Positions 15,073 through 24,531 of a DNA stretch of 37,119 nucleotides are shown piece by piece. Every line of letters starts with the position of its first letter. Position 1 is the stretch's first letter. Under the pieces are notes generated by a model. The model was not told the origin of the DNA and did not search any database. It saw only the letters and a program-made list of their open reading frames with translations. The translations under genes were made by a program, and so were the position numbers. The DNA is from Gammaproteobacteria bacterium. Its GTDB lineage: Bacteria > Pseudomonadota > Gammaproteobacteria > Tethybacterales > Persebacteraceae. The stretch spans positions 1-37,119 of the forward strand of contig JAHRAH010000182.1 of NCBI GenBank assembly GCA_020027345.1, given 5' to 3'.

Positions 15073-16377
15073 ATGAGGGGCAAGCATAACACGGCATCGG
15101 CGCTCGGCGTCGCGATTGTCGGCGCGGGCGTCGTCGGCGGCGGCGTTTTGCGCTTGCTGCGCCGCAACGCCGCGGCGATTCGCGCACACTGCGGACGCGC
15201 CGTAACCGTCGCCGCCATCGCCGTGCGCCGTCCGGCCGCGGCAAAAAAACGGCTCGCGCGCGAACATTCCGAACTCGTTACCGGCGACTGGCGCGAAGCC
15301 CTCGCGCATCCGCGCGCCGATGTCGTCGTGGAACTCATGGGCGGAACCGGAGCAGCCGCCGACTGCATGCGCGCCGCGCTCAAAGCCGGCAAGCCCGTCG
15401 TCACGGCAAACAAAGCCGCGCTCGCCGAATGCGACATACTTTCCGCAAACGGAAAAGCGCCGCCAGTGTTTTACGAAGCCGCCGTCGCCGGCTGCGTCCC
15501 CGTCGTCAAAGTCCTGCGCGAATCGCTCGCCGGAGACACCGTTGCCGAAGTTTTCGGAATCATCAACGGCACATGCAATTACATTTTGTCGCAAATGCAC
15601 CGCGAGCGCGTTTCCTTTTCCGAAGCGCTCGCGCGCGCGCAAAAAAACGGTTACGCCGAAGCCGACGCCGGGCTGGACATAGACGGCGCCGACGCCGCGC
15701 ACAAACTCGCGCTCATCGCCCGCCTCGCCTTCGGCGCGCAGCCGTCCGCAAAAGCAATCGCCGCGAAAGGTGTGCGCGATTTGGACGCGATGGACATTCG
15801 CTGCGCCGAACAACTCGGCTTTGTCGTCAAACTCCTCGCGCGCGCGCAAATGCGCGGCGGCGAACTCGCGCTTTCCGTCCGCCCCGAATTAATAGCGCGC
15901 GAAAAAATGCTCGCCGCCGTCGACGGCGCGATGAACGCCGTTATCATCCGTTCCGAAAACGCCGGCGAAACAATGCTCTACGGCGCGGGTGCCGGAGCGG
16001 GGCCAACCGCAACAGCAGTCGTCGCCGACATTATGGACATCGCCCGCGGCTGCCCGCCGCCGCCGCCGCCGCCCGCAAAACCCCCGAAACTGCAAAAACA
16101 GGAAAAAGCGCGAAGCGAACACTATTTGCGTTTGCGCGCGCGCGACAAAACCGGAGTCCTCGCCGCCATCACCGGACTTCTCGCAAAAAACAAAATATCC
16201 ATTGAGGCAATCCATCAAAACGAACCCGGCGACGGCGCGCGCCCGACGGCCGACATTGTCATTCTCACCCACGAAGCCGCGCGCGGACAAGTCGCAAAAT
16301 GCGCCGCCGACATAAAAAAACTTCCCGATGTCTGCGGCGATGTCGTGATGATGCCGGTCGCGCGCGGCGGAAAATAA
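15073..16377 (+). CDS. hom: Homoserine dehydrogenase with ACT domain
   Basis: Reduces aspartate semialdehyde to homoserine with NAD(P)H, feeding threonine and methionine. 434 aa. The N-terminal Rossmann motif is VAIVGAGVVGGGVLRLL, then VTANKAALA, YEAAVAGCVPVVKVLRESLAGD, IINGTCNYILSQM and the catalytic DAGLDIDGADAAHKLALIA. A proline-rich linker PPPPPPPAKPPK leads to the C-terminal ACT domain YLRLRARDKTGVLAAITGLL, which implies threonine feedback. The ATG at 15073 fits the family start and lies 10 nt behind TATAAT with no ribosome site; the upstream ORF extension is not real. thrC follows after 17 nt. Confidence 0.96.
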   Translation: MRGKHNTASALGVAIVGAGVVGGGVLRLLRRNAAAIRAHCGRAVTVAAIAVRRPAAAKKRLAREHSELVTGDWREALAHPRADVVVELMGGTGAAADCMRAALKAGKPVVTANKAALAECDILSANGKAPPVFYEAAVAGCVPVVKVLRESLAGDTVAEVFGIINGTCNYILSQMHRERVSFSEALARAQKNGYAEADAGLDIDGADAAHKLALIARLAFGAQPSAKAIAAKGVRDLDAMDIRCAEQLGFVVKLLARAQMRGGELALSVRPELIAREKMLAAVDGAMNAVIIRSENAGETMLYGAGAGAGPTATAVVADIMDIARGCPPPPPPPAKPPKLQKQEKARSEHYLRLRARDKTGVLAAITGLLAKNKISIEAIHQNEPGDGARPTADIVILTHEAARGQVAKCAADIKKLPDVCGDVVMMPVARGGK

Positions 16378-16394
16378 AAGAACAAAAATACAAA

Positions 16395-17498
16395 ATGAAA
16401 AAAGGAATCATCGCCGCCTTCCGCGGGCGTTTGCCGCTGCCGCCTTCCGCTCCGAATATTTCTTTGGGCGAGGGAAACACCCCGCTGCTGCCGCTGACGC
16501 TCGGCGAAAAATACGGAATACAAATACACGCCAAAGTGGAAGGCGCAAATCCGACCGGTTCTTTTAAGGACCGCGGAATGGCAGTCGCCGTCGCAAGCGC
16601 AAAAGCGGAAGGCGCGCGCGCAGTAGTTTGCGCCTCCACCGGAAACACTTCTTCTTCCGCCGCCGCTTATGCCGCCCGCGCGGGAATGGTTTGCGTCGTG
16701 CTGCTGCCCGAAGGAAAAGTCGCCGCCGGAAAAACCGCGCAAACCGTCGCGCACGGCGCGCGCATAATTCGCGTGCGCGGAAACTTTGACGAAGCAATGG
16801 CGGCGGTGCGCGAGTTTTCCGGCGGCGGAGTCGCAATTGTTAATTCCACAAACCCGATGCGCCTGCAAGGACAAAAAACCGCCGCCTTTGAAGTGTGCGA
16901 ACAACTCGGAAAAACGCCGGATTACCATTCCCTGCCGGTCGGCAACGCCGGAAACATCACCGCGCATTGGATAGGATACTGCGAAACGGCGGCGCGCGGT
17001 TTTTCGCATTGTTCGCATTGCGATGGAAAATGCCCGTTCGCCGCAAAAGAAAAACCCCCGCAAAAGCCGCCGGTTATGCTCGGCTTTCAGGCCGCCGGCG
17101 CCGCGCCTTTCGTCCGCGGGGCGCCGGTAAAAAACCCCGAAACCGTAGCGACCGCAATCCGCATCGGCAATCCGCAATCCTTCGCCGCGGCGAATGCGGC
17201 AGTCAGCGAATCCGGCGGGCGCATCGGCGAACTCGGCGACGAAGAAATACTCGCCGCGCAAAAAACCCTCGCGCAAAAAGAAGGAATATTTTGCGAGCCC
17301 GCGTCGGCGGCAAGCGTCGCCGGCGTTCTCAAAGAAGCCGCCGCCGGAAACTTCCCCCGCGGCGCGCAAATCGTATGCACGCTCACCGGGCACGGTTTGA
17401 AAGACCCGGATGTCATCCGCGGCGAAGCCGCGGCCGAAGCGGGGCCGGAAAAAGAATCGCTGCGCGCGGCGATGCAAAAAGTCATAAACGGCGGCTGA
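16395..17498 (+). CDS. thrC: Threonine synthase
   Basis: PLP enzyme making threonine from O-phosphohomoserine. 367 aa of the shorter class. Motifs: LGEGNTPLLPL, EGANPTGSFKDRGM with the PLP lysine, VVCASTGNTSSSAAAYAARAG, LPVGNAGNITAHWIGY and GFQAAGAAPFV. Odd: between HWIGY and LGFQAAG there is a Cys-rich loop FSHCSHCDGKCPFAAKEK, about 10-15 residues longer than I expect, with a possible metal-binding HC-x2-C-x3-C pattern. The ATG at 16395 replaces the ORF-track start. Forms hom-thrC. Confidence 0.95.
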   Translation: MKKGIIAAFRGRLPLPPSAPNISLGEGNTPLLPLTLGEKYGIQIHAKVEGANPTGSFKDRGMAVAVASAKAEGARAVVCASTGNTSSSAAAYAARAGMVCVVLLPEGKVAAGKTAQTVAHGARIIRVRGNFDEAMAAVREFSGGGVAIVNSTNPMRLQGQKTAAFEVCEQLGKTPDYHSLPVGNAGNITAHWIGYCETAARGFSHCSHCDGKCPFAAKEKPPQKPPVMLGFQAAGAAPFVRGAPVKNPETVATAIRIGNPQSFAAANAAVSESGGRIGELGDEEILAAQKTLAQKEGIFCEPASAASVAGVLKEAAAGNFPRGAQIVCTLTGHGLKDPDVIRGEAAAEAGPEKESLRAAMQKVINGG

Positions 17499-17504
17499 AC
17501 GCAA

Positions 17505-18845
17505 ATGCCCGCCGCGGCGATTTCCTTTTCCGCAAACGACGCGCGCGCGCCGCTCCTTTCTTTCGCGCTCGCCGCCGGATTTTTGCTCGCCCTGTATTTT
17601 CTTTTCGCCGAAGAAGCCGCGCACATCCCGGAAGAAAAAATAAAGCCGCCGCCCGCGCAAACAGCGGAAAGGAAAAAACCGGTTCCGCCGGTCGCCATTT
17701 ATGAACCGCTGCCGGAAACGGCCGCGCCCGCGCCCGCGGCCGTCCCGCCCGCGGAAGTAAAACCGGAATGGCTGCAGTACAAAATCCGCCGCGGCGACCA
17801 ACTGCATAAAATCCTCCCCCGCATCGGCGCGCCGGAAGAAGCGCGCGAGTTCTTGCTCGCGCAAAATTTTAAGAGTTACCGCAAACTGGGGCGCGGCAGA
17901 ATTTTGGAATATATGCAAAACAGCGAAGGCGAATTAATCCGGCTGCGCTACAAAACAAACCCCGAATATTATCTGACCGCCGAACTCGGCGAAAACGGAA
18001 AATGGATTGCGAACGAAGCGCCGCCGCTGCTTTCCACGGTCGCGGCAACGCAGGGCGGGCGCATAGAAACATCGCTCTTCGCCGCCGCCGACGCCGCCGG
18101 AGTCCCCGAACGCGCGATAGACGCGCTCATCAACGCGCTGGAATGGCACATAGATTTCTACCGCGACCCGCGCCCGGGCGACGAATTCAAATTAATATAC
18201 GAAAAAGTAATTGACGAAGACGGCGAACTCCTCGCCGTGCCGCGCATTCGCGCCTACGAATACGCCGGAAAGGCGCGCGGCAAACCCCGCCTCGTGCGCG
18301 GGCTTTGGAACCCGGAGGAAAGCGGATACTATTCCCCCGAAGGCGAAAGCATGCAGGGCGCTTTTTTGCGCGCGCCGTTAAAATACCGCCGCATCAGTTC
18401 GCGATTTGGAATGCGCAAGCACCCGGTGCGAAAAGTGTGGCGCGCGCACAAGGGAGTGGATTACGCCGCCCGGCGCGGAACGCCCGTGCGCGCCACCGCG
18501 GACGGAACGGTAACGCGCGCAAGGCGCGAGCGCGGCTACGGAAAAGTCGTGATGATAAAACATTACAAAATATACACGACCGTCTACGGGCATCTCAACG
18601 GCTTCGCAAGGGGAATAAGAAAAAACAAAACCGTCAAGCAGGGCGACATCATCGGCTATGTCGGCAGCACCGGACTCGCGACGGGTCCGCATTTGCATTA
18701 CGAGTTTCGCGTCCGCGGCAAACACAAAGACCCGCTTTCGGAAGCGCTGCCGCGGCGGCTGCCGCCGCTTTCCAAAAAAGCCCTCGCAAAATTCCAAAAA
18801 CAAACGCGCCCGCTGCTGGAACAACTCGCGGCGGCGGAAGTATGA
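17505..18845 (+). CDS. M23 family murein endopeptidase
   Basis: Cuts peptide cross-links of peptidoglycan in the periplasm. 446 aa: one N-terminal membrane segment (LLSFALAAGFLLALYFLF), a proline-rich linker, a LysM/OapA-like region from about residue 87 (WLQYKIRRGDQLHKILPRIG), a spacer domain, then the LytM/M23 domain with HKGVDYAA (His315, Asp319) and HLHYEF (His396, His398), the zinc and catalytic residues. Resembles MepM-type enzymes. It starts 7 nt after thrC and overlaps anmK by ATGA, an order also known from betaproteobacteria. It links cell-wall turnover with muropeptide recycling. Confidence 0.92.
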   Translation: MPAAAISFSANDARAPLLSFALAAGFLLALYFLFAEEAAHIPEEKIKPPPAQTAERKKPVPPVAIYEPLPETAAPAPAAVPPAEVKPEWLQYKIRRGDQLHKILPRIGAPEEAREFLLAQNFKSYRKLGRGRILEYMQNSEGELIRLRYKTNPEYYLTAELGENGKWIANEAPPLLSTVAATQGGRIETSLFAAADAAGVPERAIDALINALEWHIDFYRDPRPGDEFKLIYEKVIDEDGELLAVPRIRAYEYAGKARGKPRLVRGLWNPEESGYYSPEGESMQGAFLRAPLKYRRISSRFGMRKHPVRKVWRAHKGVDYAARRGTPVRATADGTVTRARRERGYGKVVMIKHYKIYTTVYGHLNGFARGIRKNKTVKQGDIIGYVGSTGLATGPHLHYEFRVRGKHKDPLSEALPRRLPPLSKKALAKFQKQTRPLLEQLAAAEV

Positions 18846-19897
18846 ACGCCGCGCCGCAACTTTTCGCCGGACTTATGACCGGCAACAGTATGGACGCCGC
18901 CGACGCCGTTTTGCTTTCTTTCGCCGATGAAAAGCCGAAAGTAATTCGCGCGGCGCGAAAAAAAATGCCCGCAAAACTTGCCGCGCGCATGCGCGCGCTC
19001 GCCGAATGCGGCGGAAAAGCGGCGGAGTTTATGCGCGCGCAAAACGAATTGACAAAACTGTGCGCCGCCGCCTTCGCCGCCCTCGGCGCAAAACCCGGCG
19101 CAGTCGCCGCCATCGGCTGCCACGGACAAACGATTTGCCATAATCCTGCGCGCGGATTTTCGTGGCAGATATTAAACGGCGCATTGCTCGCCGAACTTTG
19201 CGGATGCAGTGTCGTTTGTGATTTTCGCTCCCGCGACATCGTCGCCGGCGGGCAGGGCGCGCCGCTCGCGCCGTTCTTTCACCGCGCCGTTTTTCCCGCG
19301 CCCTGCGCCGTGCTGAACATCGGCGGAATCGCAAATATCACACTGCTGGAAAAAAACGGCGCAGCCGCCGCCTTTGACATCGGCCCCGGAAATATTTTGT
19401 TAGACGATTGGTGCAAGAAAAACGGGCGCGGCGCTTTTGACAAAAACGGCGAATGGGCAAAAGGCGGCGCCGTCATTCCGCGCCTTCTCGCCCGCCTCCT
19501 GCGCCGCGCCTTTTTCGCAAAGCCGCCGCCAAAAAGTTGCGGGCGCGAAGAGTTTGCGCCCGCGCTGTTTTACAAATACTTTTCCGGCTGTGCGCCGCGC
19601 GATGTGCAGCGCACTTTGCTGGAACTGACGGCGCAAACCGCCGCCGCCGCCTGCGCCGGAACCCCCGCGCTTTTTTTGTGCGGCGGCGGCGCGCGCAATC
19701 TTTTTCTCGCCCGGCGCATCGCCGAACTCGCAAAAACCGAAACAAAACTTTCCGACGAAATCGGAATCCCCGCCGAAGAAGTGGAAGCCGCCGCTTTCGC
19801 ATGGCTCGCCCGCGCGCATTTGCGCGGCGAAAAACAAAACGCAAAAACAATAACCGGCGCCCCCCCCCGCGTCCCCGGCGCGCATTATCCGAAATAA
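18842..19897 (+). CDS. anmK: Anhydro-N-acetylmuramic acid kinase
   Basis: Phosphorylates 1,6-anhydroMurNAc from cell-wall turnover to MurNAc-6-P. 351 aa with LFAGLMTGNSMDAADAVLL (relatives have GLMSGTSLDGIDA), GCHGQTICHNP, DFRSRDIVAGGQGAPLAPFFH, LNIGGIANIT, DIGPGNILLDDW and LCGGGARNLFL. The variant first motif keeps the catalytic-site Asp. The ATG at 18842 overlaps the M23 peptidase stop. Convergent with recN; the 41 nt between shows no clear terminator. Confidence 0.95.
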   Translation: MNAAPQLFAGLMTGNSMDAADAVLLSFADEKPKVIRAARKKMPAKLAARMRALAECGGKAAEFMRAQNELTKLCAAAFAALGAKPGAVAAIGCHGQTICHNPARGFSWQILNGALLAELCGCSVVCDFRSRDIVAGGQGAPLAPFFHRAVFPAPCAVLNIGGIANITLLEKNGAAAAFDIGPGNILLDDWCKKNGRGAFDKNGEWAKGGAVIPRLLARLLRRAFFAKPPPKSCGREEFAPALFYKYFSGCAPRDVQRTLLELTAQTAAAACAGTPALFLCGGGARNLFLARRIAELAKTETKLSDEIGIPAEEVEAAAFAWLARAHLRGEKQNAKTITGAPPRVPGAHYPK

Positions 19898-19938
19898 AGC
19901 GGCATTCTCACTTCCAAAAAAGCGGAAACGAAAAGCGA

Positions 19939-21564
19939 TTAATTTGCGCGGGCGCGTTCGCGCAGTTCGGCGGCGTGGGCGCGGGCTTTTGCGGTGATCT
20001 CTTCGCCGCCGCTCATGCGGGCGATTTCTTCCACGCGCGCTTTTTCGTCCAGCGGCAAAACTTCCGCGCCGTTTGCGGAAGATTGCACGCGCCAATGCCA
20101 GTCGGCGCAGGCGGCCACTTGCGCGAGATGCGTTACGCACAAAACCTGCCTTGTGCGCCCGAGTTTTTTCAGCAGCGAGCCGACGACCGCCGCAGCCGCG
20201 CCGCCGACGCCGGAATCCACTTCGTCAAAAACAACGGTCGGCGCCGCGCGAAAATCGCCGCCGGCAATTTGCAGCGCAAGCCCGAGGCGCGAGAGTTCGC
20301 CGCCCGACGCCACTTGCCGAATGCCGTCCGGCTGCGCGCCTTTGCGCGTCGTTATCAGCAGTTCTATTTTTTCCGCGCCGCTTGCGCCCGGTTCGGAAAG
20401 CGGAATAAGTTTCGCCCAAAGTCGCGCTTCGCGCATCGCAAGTTGCGGCAGCAGCGCCGCGACCGTTTGTTCCAATTTGCGCGCCGTCCGTTCGCGTTTT
20501 TGGCTTAGCGTTTTGCACGCTTTTTGCAAGTCGGCGCGGGATTTTTCCTCTTGTTTGCGCGCGGCTTCAATGTCCGCCGCCCGCGATATTTCGGCGAGCC
20601 GTTCTTCTTTTTGCGCGAGGCATTCCGCCAAAAGCGAAGGTTGCGCAAGACGGTGTTTGCGCGCGAGCGCGTGCGCGCCGGAAACAAACTCCTCGCATTC
20701 GGCGAGTTCGCGCGGGTCGGAGGATATGTTTTCCGCATACGAGCGCAACGCGCGCGCGCCTTCCTGCAGCGACTGCAAAGCGGCGGATATATGTTCTTCC
20801 GCGTCTTTCAATTGTTCGTCGCGGCGCGAAAGCCGCGCGAGAGTTTTGCCGGCGGCGGCGAGCGATTCTTCCGCGCCGCCGCTTTCTTCCAGCGCGCGCA
20901 AAACTTCCGCGCAGCCCTCCGCCAAATCCGCGGAATGTTCCAACCGCAAAAGCCGCGCGCACGATTCTTTCCACCGTTGCGGCGTAAAACCCAGCGCGTT
21001 CAGTTCCGCGCATTCGCGCTGCAGTTCTTCGCGTTCGGCGGTTTGTTTTTCCGCCGTTTTCTTTGCGGTTTTTAATGCTTCGGCGTTCGCGCGCCAGTTG
21101 CGAAAACAAACCGCCGCTTTTTCCGCGTCAACTTCGGCGCCGGCGTAACCGTCCAGCAGCCGCCGCTGCGCCGGTTCTTTGAGAAGGGAATAATGCGCGT
21201 GCTGCCCGCATATTTCCACCGCCGCCGATGTTTTTGCCGCCATTTCCGCAAGCGGCGAATGCCGCCCGTTAATAAATGCGCGCGATTTTTTTGCGTCGCG
21301 GGAAATTATGCGGCGGACAATTAATTCATCGCCGTCGCCGCCGTTGCCGTCCCCCGTCCAAAAAGCCGCCTCCACTTCGGCGGCCTTTGCGCCGGGGCGG
21401 ATGACCGATGCGGACGCGCGCCCGCCGGCGAGCAATGCGAGCGCTTCCACAAGCAATGATTTTCCCGCGCCGGTTTCGCCGGTCAGCGCGCAAAAACCTT
21501 CTTCCAATTCCACGGCAATCTCGCGCGCCAAAACAAAATCGCGCAGGGCGAGGCGCGCGAGCAT
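19939..21564 (-). CDS. recN: DNA repair ATPase RecN
   Basis: SMC-like ATPase that helps double-strand-break repair. 541 aa. Walker A GETGAGKS at residues 29-36, a long central coiled coil, then the signature QVASGGELSRLGLAL and Walker B PTVVFDEVDSGVGG, ending with a VTHLAQVAACADWHWRV block, all typical. The start MLARLALRDFVLA at 21564 is preferred over the ORF start at 21576 because it gives an exact ATGA overlap with nadK. An acidic GDGNGGDGDE insertion lies near residue 75. Confidence 0.95.
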   Translation of the reverse strand: MLARLALRDFVLAREIAVELEEGFCALTGETGAGKSLLVEALALLAGGRASASVIRPGAKAAEVEAAFWTGDGNGGDGDELIVRRIISRDAKKSRAFINGRHSPLAEMAAKTSAAVEICGQHAHYSLLKEPAQRRLLDGYAGAEVDAEKAAVCFRNWRANAEALKTAKKTAEKQTAEREELQRECAELNALGFTPQRWKESCARLLRLEHSADLAEGCAEVLRALEESGGAEESLAAAGKTLARLSRRDEQLKDAEEHISAALQSLQEGARALRSYAENISSDPRELAECEEFVSGAHALARKHRLAQPSLLAECLAQKEERLAEISRAADIEAARKQEEKSRADLQKACKTLSQKRERTARKLEQTVAALLPQLAMREARLWAKLIPLSEPGASGAEKIELLITTRKGAQPDGIRQVASGGELSRLGLALQIAGGDFRAAPTVVFDEVDSGVGGAAAAVVGSLLKKLGRTRQVLCVTHLAQVAACADWHWRVQSSANGAEVLPLDEKARVEEIARMSGGEEITAKARAHAAELRERARAN

Positions 21565-22451
21565 CACTCGCCCCAATTCAGTTTGCGCCGCAGCGTTTCG
21601 TAATAATTATACGACGCCGGATGACATATCCGCAATCGTTTTTCGTGCCGGCGCACGCTCAGCACATCGCCGGCGGCGAGCGCGACGCTGTTCTGCCCGT
21701 CTATATGCAAAGTCGCCGCGTGCGGAACCTTGGACATTTCTATGTCCAGTTCGTAATCGGCGCTGACGACAAGCGGACGGTGCGTGAGCGCGTGCGGGCA
21801 AAGCGGAACAAGCAGCAGCGCGTTCAAATCCGGCGCGACAATCGGCCCGCCGGCGGAAAGCGCGTAAGCGGTGGAACCGGAAGGAGTGGAAACTATCAAA
21901 CCGTCGGCGCGCAGTTCAAAGGCGAATTGATTTTTTATGTCGGCGCGCAGCCCCAGCAAAAAACCCGATTCGCCGCGGCTGACGACAATGTCGTTTACCG
22001 CCGGCGCGAAACCGTCCAAAACTTCCCCGCTCGCGCGCCGCACGGTTACGGAAAGCATCGCGCGCTCTTCGTAAAAGCATTCGCCTTCGGCTATTTTGCA
22101 AAGCGCGTCCGCCATATCCTCGCGCGCGATGTCGGTGAGAAAACCCAAATACCCCAAATTGATTCCGGCGAGCGGCGCGCCCTCCGGGGCGAACTTGCGC
22201 GCCGCCGCCAGGAAAGCGCCGTCGCCGCCCAGCACCACGACCAAATCGGCGCCGCCCGCGCCTTCATTGTCGCCGCGCGTTTGCAAACCCTTTGCGGCCG
22301 CGGCTTCCGGCGAACACAGCGCGGCGACGCCTTCGTGCAGCGCGACTTCAATTCCGAGTTTGCGCATTTTTTCCGCGGCGTCCAGCATGTCCGCGAGCGG
22401 CTCCGGCGTCTTCGCCCTGCCGGCGAACAATATGCTTTTTATTTTTTTCAT
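21564..22451 (-). CDS. nadK: NAD kinase
   Basis: Phosphorylates NAD to NADP. 295 aa with VVVLGGDGAFLAAAR (GGDG at 75-78), INLGYLGFLTDI, VNDIVVSRG and the signature STPSGSTAYALSAGGPIV. The ATG at 22451 begins MKKIKSILFAG; AAAAAGG directly precedes it. The longer ORF uses a TTG without support. It couples to recN by ATGA. Order accB-accC-nadK-recN on one strand with short gaps suggests one transcription unit. Confidence 0.95.
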   Translation of the reverse strand: MKKIKSILFAGRAKTPEPLADMLDAAEKMRKLGIEVALHEGVAALCSPEAAAAKGLQTRGDNEGAGGADLVVVLGGDGAFLAAARKFAPEGAPLAGINLGYLGFLTDIAREDMADALCKIAEGECFYEERAMLSVTVRRASGEVLDGFAPAVNDIVVSRGESGFLLGLRADIKNQFAFELRADGLIVSTPSGSTAYALSAGGPIVAPDLNALLLVPLCPHALTHRPLVVSADYELDIEMSKVPHAATLHIDGQNSVALAAGDVLSVRRHEKRLRICHPASYNYYETLRRKLNWGE

Positions 22452-22502
22452 CCTTTTTGCTTTCGCCGTTTTCGCAAACAAATATTGCAGCCGCCGCGCG
22501 CG

Positions 22503-23867
22503 TTAAACCGCGGCGCCGGGCGCGGCAAAACCTTCCTTGATTTTGCTTTCCAAATAACGAATGCCCACTCCGCCCTGCGCGAAGGCCGCGTCCGCGAGCA
22601 GCCGCGCATGCAGCGGAAGGTTTGTCGCGATGCCGTCTATCACATATTCGCGCAGCGCACTTTGCATTCTCGCGCGCGCCTGTTTGCGGTCTTCGCCGTA
22701 GGCGACGAGTTTCGCCAAAAGCGAATCGTAATACGGAGGAACTTCGTAGCCGCCGTAGGCGTGCGAATCCACGCGCACCCCGTTGCCGCCCGGCGCGTGA
22801 TACTGCCGGATAAGCCCGGGCGAGGGGACGAATGTCGCCGGGTCTTCGGCGTTTATGCGGCATTCCATCGCCGCGCCAAAAAAGCGTATTTCCTTTTGCT
22901 TCAAATCCAAACGGCGGCTCGCCGCGATCTTAATTTGTTCGGCGACGACATCAACCCCGGTTATCATTTCCGTAACCGGATGCTCAACCTGCAGGCGCGC
23001 GTTCATTTCTATGAAATAAAAACGCTCGCCGTCGTACAAAAACTCAAAAGTCCCCGCGCCCTTGTATCCGGTTTTTTTGCACGCCGCGACGCACGCCTCG
23101 CAAATCCCCTCTTCGCGCTTGCGCGGCAAACCCGGCGCCGGCGCTTCTTCCAAAACTTTCTGATGCCGCCGCTGCAGCGAGCAGTCGCGCGTGCCCAAAT
23201 GCACGGCGTTTTTTCCGTCCGAAAGAATCTGCACTTCTATGTGCCGCGGATTGTCCAAATACTTTTCCGCGTAAAGCGAACTGTCGCCGAAAGCCGCCTG
23301 CGCCTCGCGCCGCAAAACCGAAATGACATTCGCCAAAACCGCGTCGGTGTGGACGACCCGCATTCCGCGCCCGCCCCCGCCCGCCGCCGCTTTCACAACC
23401 AGCGGAAAGCCCGTCTTCGCCGCTTCCTCCGCCGCCTGCGCGGCGTCCGCCGGCAGCGGCTGCTCCGAGCCCGGAATCATTTTCAATCCCGTTTTTTGCA
23501 TCGCACGCTTTGCCGCGAGTTTGTCGCCCATCATCCGAATCGTTTCCGGGTCGGGACCGATAAAAACAAAACCGCTTTTTTCCACGCGCTCGGCGAAGTC
23601 GGCGTTCTCCGACAAAAAACCGTAACCCGGATGAATCGCCTCCGCCTCGGTGATTTCCGCCGCCGCGACAATCGCCGCGATATTAAGATAACTCTCCGCC
23701 GCCGGCGGCGGGCCGATGCAAACCGCCTCGTCGGCGAGCCGCAAATATTTCGCGTTAACATCCGCCTCGGAATACACCATCACCGTCTGCACGCCCATCT
23801 CCCGGCAAGTCCGCTGCACCCGCAGCGCAACTTCGCCGCGGTTTGCTATCAGTATTTTCTCAAACAC
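22503..23867 (-). CDS. accC: Acetyl-CoA carboxylase, biotin carboxylase subunit
   Basis: Carboxylates the biotin of AccB with ATP and bicarbonate, first step of fatty-acid synthesis. 454 aa, normal length. MFEKILIANRGEVALRVQRTCREMG at the start, HPGYGFLSENADFAE, the ATP-grasp glycine loop KAAAGGGGRGMRVV, EKYLDNPRHIEVQIL, RDCSLQRRHQKVLEEAPAP and FIEMNARLQVEHPVTE. 30 nt downstream of accB. Nothing unusual apart from the long antisense ORF on the other strand, which is a composition artefact. Confidence 0.97.
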   Translation of the reverse strand: MFEKILIANRGEVALRVQRTCREMGVQTVMVYSEADVNAKYLRLADEAVCIGPPPAAESYLNIAAIVAAAEITEAEAIHPGYGFLSENADFAERVEKSGFVFIGPDPETIRMMGDKLAAKRAMQKTGLKMIPGSEQPLPADAAQAAEEAAKTGFPLVVKAAAGGGGRGMRVVHTDAVLANVISVLRREAQAAFGDSSLYAEKYLDNPRHIEVQILSDGKNAVHLGTRDCSLQRRHQKVLEEAPAPGLPRKREEGICEACVAACKKTGYKGAGTFEFLYDGERFYFIEMNARLQVEHPVTEMITGVDVVAEQIKIAASRRLDLKQKEIRFFGAAMECRINAEDPATFVPSPGLIRQYHAPGGNGVRVDSHAYGGYEVPPYYDSLLAKLVAYGEDRKQARARMQSALREYVIDGIATNLPLHARLLADAAFAQGGVGIRYLESKIKEGFAAPGAAV

Positions 23868-23897
23868 GCCGCGTTTTTTTTCCGCCCTTTTTTCGGG

Positions 23898-24341
23898 TTA
23901 TTCAATTATCATCAGCCGGTCGCCGTAACTCACCGGCTGCCCGTTTTCCGCGGCGATGCTGCGCACGACCCCGCTCGCCGGCGCAGGTATTTCGTTCATC
24001 AGTTTCATCGCCTCAATTATGCAAAGCGTCTGTCCTTCTTCCACCCGCTGCCCGATTTGCACAAACGGCGGGCGCTCCGGCGAAGCCGCGCGGTAGAAAG
24101 TCCCCACCATCGGCGCCTTGACGACGACGCCGTTTTCCTCTTCGCCCGCCGCGTCGTTTTCCGCCGGATACTCCGCCGCAACCGGCGGCAAAACCGGCGC
24201 AACAGTCCCCCCCGGCTGCTGCGCCGAAGCCGCCGCGCGCCGGATGAGATGCACGGTTTCGTCGCCGCTGGAAATCTTCATCTCGGCGATGTCCGACGCC
24301 GCAAACAATTCCATTACCGACTTAAGTTTTCGCAAATCCAC
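23898..24341 (-). CDS. accB: Biotin carboxyl carrier protein of acetyl-CoA carboxylase
   Basis: Carries biotin between AccC and the carboxyltransferase. 147 aa: an N-terminal helical segment VDLRKLKSVMELFAASDIAEM, a proline/alanine-rich linker, and the biotinyl domain VVKAPMVGTFYRAASPERPPFVQIGQ with Lys113 in EAMKLMNEI. The start is GTG at 24341, supported by GGGGAG 4 nt upstream and the family N-terminus; the ORF-track start at 24449 is too long. Possible promoter upstream: TTGTTT-17-TAATTT, weak. Confidence 0.95.
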   Translation of the reverse strand: MDLRKLKSVMELFAASDIAEMKISSGDETVHLIRRAAASAQQPGGTVAPVLPPVAAEYPAENDAAGEEENGVVVKAPMVGTFYRAASPERPPFVQIGQRVEEGQTLCIIEAMKLMNEIPAPASGVVRSIAAENGQPVSYGDRLMIIE

Positions 24342-24455
24342 GATTCTCCCCCTATCCCCCCCCAAATTACCACAAAATCCCGCATAAAACAAAACCACCC
24401 GCACAACACGGCAGACGACATTTGAGCGGACGGGGACGCCTGCTATCATTGGCGC

Positions 24456-24529
24456 CGTTACCTCTGGATAGTTGTAACGAGAATTTGGTTTGCTGGATTC
24501 CCGCTTTTTAATGGAAGTGCGGGAATGAC
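24456..24529. repeat. Decayed family C palindrome and solo family A hairpin
   Basis: CGTTACCTCT-GG-ATAGTTGTAACG (24456-24479) is a family C copy with a damaged left arm. GGATTCCCGC...GCGGGAATGAC (24494-24529) is a single family A end folded on itself. Both lie between accB and the recJ stop. Confidence 0.65.
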
Positions 24530-24531
24530 GG

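Noticed and set aside
21408-24425. 1005 aa plus-strand ORF
   Set aside because: It lies opposite nadK, accC and accB, has Arg/Phe/His-rich low-complexity sequence and no family motif; an antisense artefact of GC-rich codons.
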